Source of the DNA: Aquilaria yunnanensis
Taxonomy: Eukaryota; Streptophyta; Magnoliopsida; Malvales; Thymelaeaceae
DNA: 64,000 nt
Reading direction: 5' to 3'
NCBI GenBank assembly: GCA_039654915.1
Contig: CM077600.1
Span: 45,864,492-45,928,491 of the forward strand
Under the pieces are notes generated by a model. The model was given only the letters and a program-made list of their open reading frames with translations, ran no database searches and had not been told where the DNA came from. Every line of letters begins with the position of its first letter. Position 1 is the stretch's first letter. Below are positions 55,471-64,000 of the stretch, piece by piece. A program made the translations under genes and the position numbers.

Positions 55471-56869
55471 ACGGATGTGAGAAATTGGGCTGACTTTAGT
55501 TGTAAATATATAGCTACGAAAAGTGACCTAATGTCGGATTAAAAATAATTAGTACAAATAATTATATGAAAAATACATCTAAAAAAATTATATGAAAAAC
55601 AATCGGATCATATATATACTCATATATATGTAGTAACTACTTGAGCTGTTTGCGATAGGCTAGGAGAAATATACATGCTGCTTCATATATAATAATGCAA
55701 TTCAATGATCAATATGTGAACGTGTGATCGCCGGAGCGATGAAAGAAAAACATCATAGATTCAACAAATAACGTTGGTCTTAATATTACCGTTTGCTTTA
55801 ATTCCAACAAGAAAAATAACTAATCGCACATGATTGATTGAGAATCGCTCGCCGGTAATCGTGTGTTTGAATATATACACCTACAATTAACACGTCTTAA
55901 ATATTCACAAGTCTCTGAATGTGGATAACTAGTGATATATGCATTTGATGGATCGTCTACCTATTAAGTGGAAGTTAAGTCAATGTTTTATATAATGTTA
56001 AGGCTTATCTATTGTTTGTTAATTGATTTTAGGTTAATTGCTTTTACATGGTATTAGAGTACGTTTCAAACTAGCCTAGTCTCTCCACCTATTGCGAATT
56101 AGTGTTAGCTTGGACACTTTAACATAACCAAATAAATGTATTAATTTCTCTAACATATTTTTGAAAGCTATATATAGAAATGAATAAAAATTGACCATAA
56201 ATAGAAGAATTATGAAATAATATTGAATGGGAATATACACATATATGCCTATATATACGAATACTTGTGAGAATATAAATAGTCGTCTCCCTTTCTCTAT
56301 ATAACTTAAGTTATTATTTATGTAATTTTTGGAAAGTAGAGGTTGCTATATTGCTTTGGATTTGGACCCAACTAATGACATGGCCGAATTTAACGCCTTG
56401 TTTCTATTGTGCGGCAAGAACAAGGCGTAAGTTCTTTTCAGTTTGATTTTGGTTTTGGCAAGGCTTTGTAATTTTAGTAGGTTTTGGGTGGCTATAAATA
56501 TGTGGTTTGCGTTTAGGTTTTTTGTGGTAGTGGCGTCTTTTGTGGCATGGAAGAGACTATCAGGGAGTCAAGAGAATTAGTGCTTGTAATTGTATTTTGG
56601 GTTTTCTCATAACAAAATGATCGTGAATCATCACCGTTGAGAGGAAAAATTGTCCTTATTTTCACACATCTCTGCCCAACGAACATAAAATGATTAGTAG
56701 TTAAGTTAATATAAAAAAAATAAAATAAAAATAATAATTATTATGAAGATAAAATTATTTTAAATCCCTCATGTGTATTATGAAAAAATATTTGTTTAGT
56801 ACTTTCTAATTTTCATTGTTATAATCTTCAGTTTCAAACAAGTTTTAAAATTTTGTTTCTAAACTAATA
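55471..56869. other. Intergenic spacer with possible Copia remnants
   Basis: CATGGTATTAGAGT at 56057 resembles a decayed initiator-Met primer-binding site (TGGTATCAGAGC type). A TATA-like CTATAAATATG lies near 56493. No coding region or LTR pair was found. Confidence 0.35.
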
Positions 56870-57745
56870 CTCCATCCATCCCAAAAGTTTTGCTACATTT
56901 TTGTTTTTAGGTAGTCCCAAAATTCTTGCACAATTTTCCTTTCAAGTAACTTCTTACATCTCATTTACTATTATACCCCTGATTTAACCCATCTATCTCC
57001 CTCTCTTTCCTCCTAACAGATCTATCCTCCTCAAACTCTTTCTTTCTCCAATTTCTGATCTTTGTCCGTCCGAGCGATAACCGAGGGACATCCGAGTGAC
57101 AATTGTGTAGCGATTGGACAATGACTAAGCGGCAACCGAGCAACGACTAAGAGGTGATTGAGTGGCATCTGAGCAGCAACTGAGCATCATCCGAGTGGTA
57201 ATCGAGCAGTGACCATGCGGTGATCGAGAGACGATTGAGTGATGGCTGATCGAGCGACAATCGGCTAGCGATCAACAATTACTGACGAATGAGGTGAATC
57301 GAACAACCATGATTAACGGAGGCCGAGGCAATCGACAGTCTTGATCCCGGTGTAATTAACGAAGGGCAAGGCGATCAATGAAGGATGAGGCGAGGGTTGG
57401 TGCAATTGATGGTCTTAATTTTGCCGCGATCGATGGAGGCCCAAGCGAATTGGGGGACGAATTAGGCAATGAGGACAATGTGGAAAGGGATTTGAGGCGA
57501 ATTGGTCAGCTAGGGTAGAGGTGAGGGCAACTTGGTTGGGCCGGTGAGGAGGCCAAGCAGGAGTGCGGAGGTGATGAGTAGACGATGACTGATGGGCGAT
57601 TCAACCAACAAAGAATTAAACAGTAGTTGAGCTGGGATGAGAGACGAGGTAAAAAAGGGCAAATCTGGAAGATGGGAGCAAAAAAGTCTTTTGCCTAAAA
57701 CTTTGTGCAATTCTAAATGGAGTAATACTTCTAGGACCGAGGGAG
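56870..57745. mobile_element. Larger mariner/Stowaway-like non-autonomous element
   Basis: The left end CTCCATCCATCCCAAAAG and the right end in reverse complement CTCCCTCGGTCCTAGAAG are related to the Stowaway-type ends; TA lies to the left, TG to the right (decayed). The 876-bp interior is GC-richer and built of degenerate short units such as CGAGTGAC, GAGCAACGA and CGAGCGACAA. No transposase is seen. Confidence 0.6.
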
Positions 57746-58422
57746 TGCTTGGTTAAAATAACCTTAAAATTAAAAAATCATGATATACTTGTCTTCAAAC
57801 ATCTAAAAGAGTATAACCATTTGTATTTCTTAACCCACCAAATAGTTATTGCAATAATAATTATTGAATAGCATTTAGAACTTAGTTTTTCCTTCATAAC
57901 AAAACCTTAGAGTTTTCCTTAATATAATTAGCTCTGACAGATGAAATAATATAATCAAATTATTAACTATATAAATGTCTATTAAAGGAACATAAGATAC
58001 TAACGCTCATTTAGACATGACCATATGTTGTTTATTTTAAAATCTTAAATTTTGATGCTCATCTTTCACACAAGATCTTCTTACTTATATGAATATTGAT
58101 ACAACAATAATTTTTAGTACATTTTTTTTTGTTACATGCGTTACATTTATGTGCAACGTAGAGTGTGTGTGTATTAAATTATGCGAATTGTAAACTAAGC
58201 TCAAATTAATTTTGCAAAAGTAAGGCGAGAATTGATTTCTAGTTAAAAGGCACTTGTTTCATGCCCATCAAAGTATTGATAATCTCCAATTAATGCACAA
58301 TCAGTTGTCGATCGACTCTAATTACTAGTGTTACTCCTTGTTTATGCACACCAAAAAGAGGTTATAGGTTGTTAAATTGAAACAAAAAGGGGTCAATAAC
58401 CAGGCTGTTAATTACTACTTAA
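57746..58422. other. Intergenic region and 3' flank of the U-box gene
   Basis: AT-rich, no gene or element ends seen. The part near 58380-58422 is likely the 3' UTR of the U-box gene. Confidence 0.45.
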
Positions 58423-59652
58423 TTAAGCTGAGAGGGAAGAAAAGATATCCATAGGAAGGCAAGGCGAATTCTTCCAAACCCTTGCGTGCAGCTTAAGGGC
58501 TTCCCTGGCCCTCTCCTTCATCCTCCCACTGCTCCCATGTCCATCCCCAACCTGCAACACGAGGCACAACTTTGCCACTGCTCCCACCTGAGCCATCTCC
58601 TGCACCACTGCAGCGCTCCCGGAGAACTTGGCCATCGACAGCAATATCTTCACCGCCCTTTCGCTCGCCACCCTGGAAACCCTCAGTATCTTCTTCGACA
58701 CCACTGCCAGCCCCCCGGCGTGCCCCAACAGCTCCGCCCTCCCCTCCGCGCACCCGCACATCATGTCCAGTGCCGTCAGCATCATCTCGCACGTCCTCCG
58801 TTCCAAGCTCTCCAGGAGTTGCTCGATCACCACTGTCACTGCCCCGGCCTCCACGGCCTTCACCCTGTTCTTCCCCCACGGAAGCACATTGACCATCACT
58901 TGCAATGAAGCTTTCGAGGCCTGTGGTGAAATCTGATCCTTCAACAGCTGGACAATCTCCGTGAACAGCTGAGGCTGTAGTGAATTCAGCTGCATCGGTT
59001 CAGCGAGTTCGAGCATCGATTTTAACAAGAACACCGCATAAGCGCGTGATTCGTAGTAGCTTCCGTGTTTCATAATCCTTGTCAATGAATCGATGAATTC
59101 CCCGTTTCTCCTCCCCATAAGATACTTAAGGCCGGATTCGGATAGCTGTAGATTATGGAGGATAGAGAGAGCCTCCTCGCTTAGTCCGGCCTCTGAGTTT
59201 TCTCCGGGAGCGAAGCCGCAGACGATTGCCGCGAGGAACTCAACGGCTCCGGCGCACTCGACGCAACGTTTGTTCGAGGCGTTCTCGGCTGCGATGGACT
59301 TGAGGTGGCGGAGACACTTTAGCTGCTGGGGAGGGGATTTAGCGTCGGCGAGGAGACGGGCGATCTGGGAGCGGCTGACCGGGGGTTTGGGAGTGGGGAT
59401 GCGTTCGATTCCGTAGTGGGCGTTGATGGTGCACCAGGATTGGATTAGGCGGCGGAGAGTGTGATTGGGGATGAGGTCGAGGTCGGAAATGTCCTGTTTG
59501 GTTACAGGGCAGGTGGTGTTGTTGCCGGAGAATAGCCATTTCTCGATGCTGTGGCGGTCGTAGGTGATGCCGGAGGAGACGATGACCGGATCTTTCATGA
59601 TCTCGTAGGAGATGGGACAGAGGAAGGAGTTGGGCACTTGGATTTCGTCCAT
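58423..59652 (-). CDS. U-box/ARM-repeat E3 ubiquitin ligase, PUB22/23/24-like
   Basis: A single-exon frame of 409 residues from the ATG at 59652 (MDEIQVPNSF). An upstream in-frame GTG codon is not a start in plants. The U-box lies at about 7-80 (FLCPISYEIMKDPVIV, GITYDR, CPVTKQ, PNHTLRRLIQSWC), followed by the linker IERIPTPKPP that is characteristic of the PUB22/23/24 group, then armadillo-like repeats to the end. In Arabidopsis this group dampens pattern-triggered immunity and drought responses through ubiquitination of targets such as exocyst components (family knowledge). GC-rich codons in the ARM part produce several antisense open frames, which are not genes. It appears intact. Confidence 0.94.
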   Translation of the reverse strand: MDEIQVPNSFLCPISYEIMKDPVIVSSGITYDRHSIEKWLFSGNNTTCPVTKQDISDLDLIPNHTLRRLIQSWCTINAHYGIERIPTPKPPVSRSQIARLLADAKSPPQQLKCLRHLKSIAAENASNKRCVECAGAVEFLAAIVCGFAPGENSEAGLSEEALSILHNLQLSESGLKYLMGRRNGEFIDSLTRIMKHGSYYESRAYAVFLLKSMLELAEPMQLNSLQPQLFTEIVQLLKDQISPQASKASLQVMVNVLPWGKNRVKAVEAGAVTVVIEQLLESLERRTCEMMLTALDMMCGCAEGRAELLGHAGGLAVVSKKILRVSRVASERAVKILLSMAKFSGSAAVVQEMAQVGAVAKLCLVLQVGDGHGSSGRMKERAREALKLHARVWKNSPCLPMDIFSSLSA

Positions 59653-59745
59653 GGAAGTCACGGATCGAGCTTCAAATTAGATGAGTTGAGCTTGAGAAAT
59701 ATGAGCAGTTGTGAACTGGGTTGAACGAGAGAGAGGAGGAGTAGG

Positions 59746-59753
59746 ATTTATAG
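59746..59753 (-). promoter_or_regulatory. TATA box of the U-box gene
   Basis: CTATAAAT on the minus strand about 95 bp upstream of the ATG. Upstream sequence to 60237 is spacer with an 18-19 base C run (near 60053-60071) and no other gene. Confidence 0.6.
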
Positions 59754-60237
59754 GTGTGGACTGTGTGGGGGATTCATTCAAAGGAATCGCGAAAGTCAAA
59801 GACACGGAAAATAGGCGGAAAGAAATAACAAAAAGAAATAACAAGTAGATCGGACTTTTCAAAACCCAGCTTGAAAGCCTGATGACAACCAGAAGCAGGC
59901 CCATATACACCGAGTCAGTGACCGCTGCAAATCAATCGCTTAAAATACGTACAAACGCTAAGTGGTTTTTCAATTTCACCACTCTTTTTTTTTTTTTTAA
60001 ATTATCTAACAAGGTACTCATATTTTAATCTTGCATGTCTAGCCCTCAATTACTCCCCCCCCCCCCCCCCCTTTTCTCTCTCTTCTCTACAGCGACTTTT
60101 AAATAAAATCACTTTTTAAGACTCCGTCCCACAATTTTGCTCACTTTATTCATTTTTTTAATCTTTCGAAATTTGTCACTTTTATTCTTATTCTTCCAAA
60201 CTAGGCATGCATTTCCAAATAAGTAAGGTTTATAAAT

Positions 60238-61433
60238 GGGGTAAATTTTATTTATGGTCTCTAACCTTTTAAAAATATCCTAAACAGGTCCCTAATATTT
60301 ATTTTGTCCTATTAAAGTCCCTAATCATCCTATTTTGTCCTAGTCATGATCTTTCCGTTAATTTCACAGTTAAATGTTTTCCGTAGAAAATGGCACTATT
60401 GATCCTACATTATTACAAACCTTAGCATCCAACTCCCAAGCTTCACCTTTAAATAATAAGTTTCAAGGCTCCCAAAAAATGTTGTGTTTTAGTCATCTGC
60501 TTCAATGTCACCAATGGCCTAGCTGCCAACGTTGGTTTCCAACTCAGGTAGTGTTATTTTCATTGTTTCTTTTTCTTGTTAATGGTTTCTGGTTTTGTTT
60601 GTTACAAGAATTATGCACTGGCATCGATTAAGGATAGGATTGAATGTATTTAGACATTCTATCGCCGTCTTCAACCTCCACTGTCACATGCCATCTCGAT
60701 TTGGCGTTCCTAGGTGACCTCGACCACTGGCGACACTATTTGGAGGGAGGAGCCCTTCGTGACCAGCTTTTGCCCTTTCTCCGTTTAAACCTGCTACTGC
60801 CCATCACCATTCTCAACCTCCACGACCTTGCGACCTCTGCAACTCTGTGACCTCTGTGACCTTCGTAGCTCCACCATTTCTATAAACTCCATGACCTCGC
60901 CTTTCCGCAACCCCCGTCACACTGAATCGATCTCCCTTCTTCATTGTGGATCAATGATCACAATAGATATTGCCAATTTGGGCTTGATTTAGGCTCCAAT
61001 GGTGGTGATTTGGGCTCCAATGGTTCTAAATATCTCTCGGTAATAGATCTCGAAACGGTGATGGAAGTCATGGCTAAACACTTCGAACGATAATGTGCGA
61101 AGGGTGATAGGACGATTTGCAGAGGTATGACGCATGATGGTGAAGGAAAATGGTGGCCAGCGGCAAGCAACACATAACAGTGGAGGTAGATGGTGGCTGC
61201 TGGGTATGGTGATTGGTGAGGAAGGGAGAAAGAAGAAGATAATAAGAATAAGAAAATGTAGGATGAATGTTGTCATTTTCCCCGGTAATTCTGCCACATT
61301 TAACTATAAAATTAACGGAATGACCACGATCAGGACAAAATAGGTTGGTTAGGGACTTTAATGGGATAAAATGAAGATTAGGGACCATTTAGGACATTTC
61401 CAAAAGGTTAGGGACCATCATTGAAATTTACCC
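60238..61433. mobile_element. Mutator-like element with long inverted repeats
   Basis: The ends GGGGTAAATTT and AAATTTACCC belong to inverted repeats of about 100 bp or more (for example GGTCTCTAACCTTTT at left, AAAAGGTTAGGGACC at right). A perfect 9-bp TSD TTTATAAAT flanks the element (60229-60237, 61434-61442), the hallmark of the Mutator superfamily. The 1.2-kb interior has a GC-richer stretch (about 60640-60910) with unassigned short frames, and no transposase. Confidence 0.9.
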
Positions 61434-61442
61434 TTTATAAAT

Positions 61443-62742
61443 ACTTGTTATAGTTATGCTAAGTCGATATAAGATGATATTGGATAAACATGCATGTCTA
61501 ATAATCAGAACATCAACAATATTTATAAAATTAAGAGAATATATATATATCTTTAACAAAGAACATCTTAATCAGGAATCCGGCTTTCATATTTATATGA
61601 TTTTCTATAAAAGAAACTTTTCAGCTATTAAGCATAAAAGACAAATGAGCATTATTATTATTATTATTATTATCAGCGAGACTATATATGTAAAAAGGAG
61701 GTAGAAGCAAAAAAGTTATGGGCATAATCTAGCAATAGTAGCTACCTTACAAGAAAAACAAAGCAACAGTTGTTCGTACACACAGACACACACACTCCTG
61801 ATAAATAATACATGGAAACGACCAGCTAGCTAGTAGTAGTACTGTTGAATTTATGATATTTTTGGGTCTTAATTTTTAGGAGACGTGAAAAGTCAGCAGG
61901 ACTGGGGCATAAAGTCGCTGGGTGAATTTTGATACAACTAGTAAACATTGGAGGACTGGATTGCTGAAAGGCAGAAACCTGAGTGGTAAAATTAGGATTG
62001 AGTGGCTTTTGGACATATGTCGAAAAGGGTTTGACCCTCTGAAAGCCGAGAAGAGGAAGGCGCGGGGCGGGCAGGGGAACAAGCTTGTGCCTCGTGCTTT
62101 TTACGAGTAGTACGTACTGGAATTGAATTCAGATTTGGTACAGAGGTGACTGGGTCCCTAATCGAAATCTGACTCGTGCTGGTTCTTCTTCGCCATGGCG
62201 GCGCCCGCTGCTGCTTCCAGTCTCACTCATTCTTTTTTACTTGGCCTTTCCCTTTCCCTTCTCTCCTTTCTTTGACCGCCCAATTAAATTAATTAATCCC
62301 TCTTTACTACTCCTACTCCGGTCTCCGGTCTCCGTTCTCCTATCCTTAGCTTAGCTATTTCTTGTTTTGCCTAGTTTATTGTTTTGGGTTTTACTTTTCC
62401 TAACGCATGTAATTAAAACCTCCATCGCAGGACCGGCATGTAAACCTTTTCTTTTCTTTTTTTGTTTTTTGGACCCTTTGGTTTGGGAACATTTTGGGAG
62501 GCCATCCACCGCACCTACCCAGTCTGCTACCTAGACCCTAAACACCTCGACATACCCATTCAATTAATTATGATCCAAACTTTCAGTCATTATTCATTAT
62601 GAAGGTCAATCATATATGGTTCCTAATCATGACAGGCTATTTCCATACTTTTTGTATCATGGATTGCTTGGACAATATTTCTGCCTGTTTACGTGAAACG
62701 GTAGTTTTTATATATGTTAAATTGAATTAAAACTCAATCGGT
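61443..62742. other. Intergenic spacer
   Basis: An ATT microsatellite at about 61649-61673 and pyrimidine-rich DNA near 62220-62340. A 62-residue frame at 61922-62110 shows no known domain. No gene called. Confidence 0.45.
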
Positions 62743-64000
62743 CACTACTAAAAAAAAATTGTTTTAGTACCGACATGCCTTTACTAAATTTATATTAGCA
62801 ATGGCTAGCAGTTATTAATTTTTTTATATATAATTTATTCACCGCTAAATTATTAGTGACAGCTGCTATCATTATTTAGCGACGGTTAATCTTTACTAAA
62901 ATGATGGTCACTTAATTGCTGATATCGGTATGTTGCCAGAGTTTTACCGATGGTTTATCGTCGATAGATTAGCGAAGGTTGACTGTCACTTGTTTTAATG
63001 ACGGTTGACAATCACTAAGTTAGCGACGTTTAATTATTGCTAATTTTTTTAGATTAGCGATGACTTGCTGTCACTAATTTTAGGTTTTTAGTGAAGGTTT
63101 ACTGTCGCTAATTTAACAAAGGCTGTCGTCATTAATTTAGTTAGAGTAAACCATTGCTAATTTAGTGAGGGTCAGCCATCGCTAATTTGTGATAGTTAGC
63201 CTTCATTAGTTTATGCAAATAATTCCTAAAAGCTTGCCCTATCCATTTCTTAATTCTGCTACATACATTCCAATATTGTCATTGATTTCACACAATTGCA
63301 ACAACCATAAGCAAAAGTAGTTTCCATTAATCCAAAATATGATTTACATAATGACATGTCATTTGACAATTAAAACACATAAAGTCCCAAAATGTAGTTT
63401 GCGAAAACCTACAGTTAACTATAATAGTCCAAATACATGTAAGAGAATACTAGCCTAATGTCACCTAGTCTGGTGAGAAATACAACCTAAGTATTGAACT
63501 CCAGTAAAGCTGGTGGAGTCTTCCCAATCGCTTGCCATAAGCATGCCATCTATTCCTGGTGTCTACGCTTTATCTATGCAACAATACTGGATAATTGATC
63601 TTGGTAATGACATTCAATCTGTGAAGTACGTTTATCCATGTCCTCTTGCACTTACGTCTGCAACTAGTTCATCCTCTTAGCGACCTTTTCCTCTGCCCAA
63701 CGGTCAACCTTTTCCTAGAATTAAGCCGTCTATGTGAACAGGATTGGCACATTAGGCCCATCACCGTAATATAAGCGACAATGATCGGCACCAAATAGCC
63801 CTATAAACTCATTCCTGGGATGCGCCTATTCTTTCTCCCTCCAATAACCTCTACAGAAAGCAATGCCTCATTGAACTTAACCTTTCTCTCTGAATGCTGT
63901 GTCATCTCCTCCACCTCTATGAGATATTGAGCCTAGATAGTGCTTGATGTTAAGCAAATCAACGAGAGCATTATATGGTAAAGATGAATTAAAGCATTTC
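62743..64000. mobile_element. Left end of a second CACTA transposon (runs off the window)
   Basis: It begins CACTACTAAAAAAAAA, followed by subterminal repeats of GCGACGGTT/AACCGTCGC type (62800-63220), such as AGCGACGG, TTAGTGAC and CTGTCGCTAA. The TSD cannot be checked because the right end is outside. The decayed coding region at 63470-63990 lies inside it. Confidence 0.75.
63470..63990 (-). pseudogene. Decayed CACTA-associated protein
   Basis: With several stops and a frame change the minus strand reads KVKFNEALLSVEVIGGRKN, then RNEFIGLFGADHCRLYYGDG, PNVPILF, KVDRWAEEKVAKRMN and QEDMDKRTSQIECHYQDQLS. A short globular part followed by a charged coiled-coil is typical of plant transposase (Ptta/En/Spm) proteins. 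At least six stops make it non-functional. Confidence 0.5.

Noticed and set aside
55980..56640. A Copia LTR
   Set aside because: A primer-site-like motif and TATA-like sequence exist, but no LTR ends, TSD or coding region could be shown.
58486..59539. Open frames antisense to and overlapping the U-box gene
   Set aside because: Shadow frames from GC-rich codons; the U-box/ARM frame explains the region.
59653..59661. Start of the U-box protein three codons further upstream
   Set aside because: That codon is GTG; the first ATG is at 59652 and fits the family's N-terminus.
61922..62110. 62-codon frame in the right intergenic region
   Set aside because: No domain, no promoter context and no relation to a known gene.

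Overview
The window is nuclear DNA of a flowering plant, most likely a eudicot. It has spliced genes with plant splice signals, a plant-only Dof factor, a U-box/ARM ubiquitin ligase, AT-rich spacers and deeply nested transposons. No species could be named. Three host genes are intact: a 16-exon DExH-box RNA helicase (9609-15447, +), a single-exon Dof factor (16910-17677, +) and a single-exon U-box E3 ligase (58423-59652, -). The last exon of a fourth gene, a mitoribosomal protein mS33 homologue, sits at 7384-7462 directly beside a retrotransposon LTR.

Most of the rest is mobile DNA, and target-site duplications (TSDs) allow it to be unpicked. (1) 1-7358: the 5' part of a minus-strand Ty3 element of Tat/Ogre type (element A: LTR, primer-binding site, gag-protease frame), running off the left edge. 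(2) 18096-40642: a CACTA transposon (3-bp TSD AGA) split by a complete 19-kb Tat/Ogre-type element at 19185-38232 (element B: two 3.8-kb LTRs, TSD ACATC, primer-binding site and polypurine tract). (3) 42017-52500: a hAT transposon (8-bp TSD CTATGTGG) with a decayed transposase, carrying two solo LTRs of the same retroelement group (TSDs TCTAT and CGAAC). (4) Smaller elements: Stowaway-like MITEs, a larger mariner-like element, a Mutator-like element with 9-bp TSD, a LINE-like RNase H relic with poly(A), and the left end of a second CACTA element at the right edge.

The most unusual part is inside element B. No reverse transcriptase, RNase H or integrase was recognised there. After a broken gag it carries three tandem paralogous genes for 182-residue basic four-cysteine proteins, the first cut by a stop codon. 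Their core resembles the cysteine-rich nucleic-acid-binding proteins of carlaviruses and allexiviruses. An intact, intronless gene for a LOG-type cytokinin-activating phosphoribohydrolase follows. Copies 2 and 3 and LOG each have a TATA box, and related blocks with a conserved ACTGTACAT core stand before them. Downstream lie a 51-bp minisatellite and a double-hairpin array, then the polypurine tract. The element looks non-autonomous, with a cargo that could act on cytokinin level and on host gene expression or silencing; that function is inferred from families.

All five LTRs also carry several copies of a roughly 40-nt stem-loop whose stem changes in a base-paired way between copies while its size is kept, which suggests selection on RNA or DNA structure near the primer-binding site.
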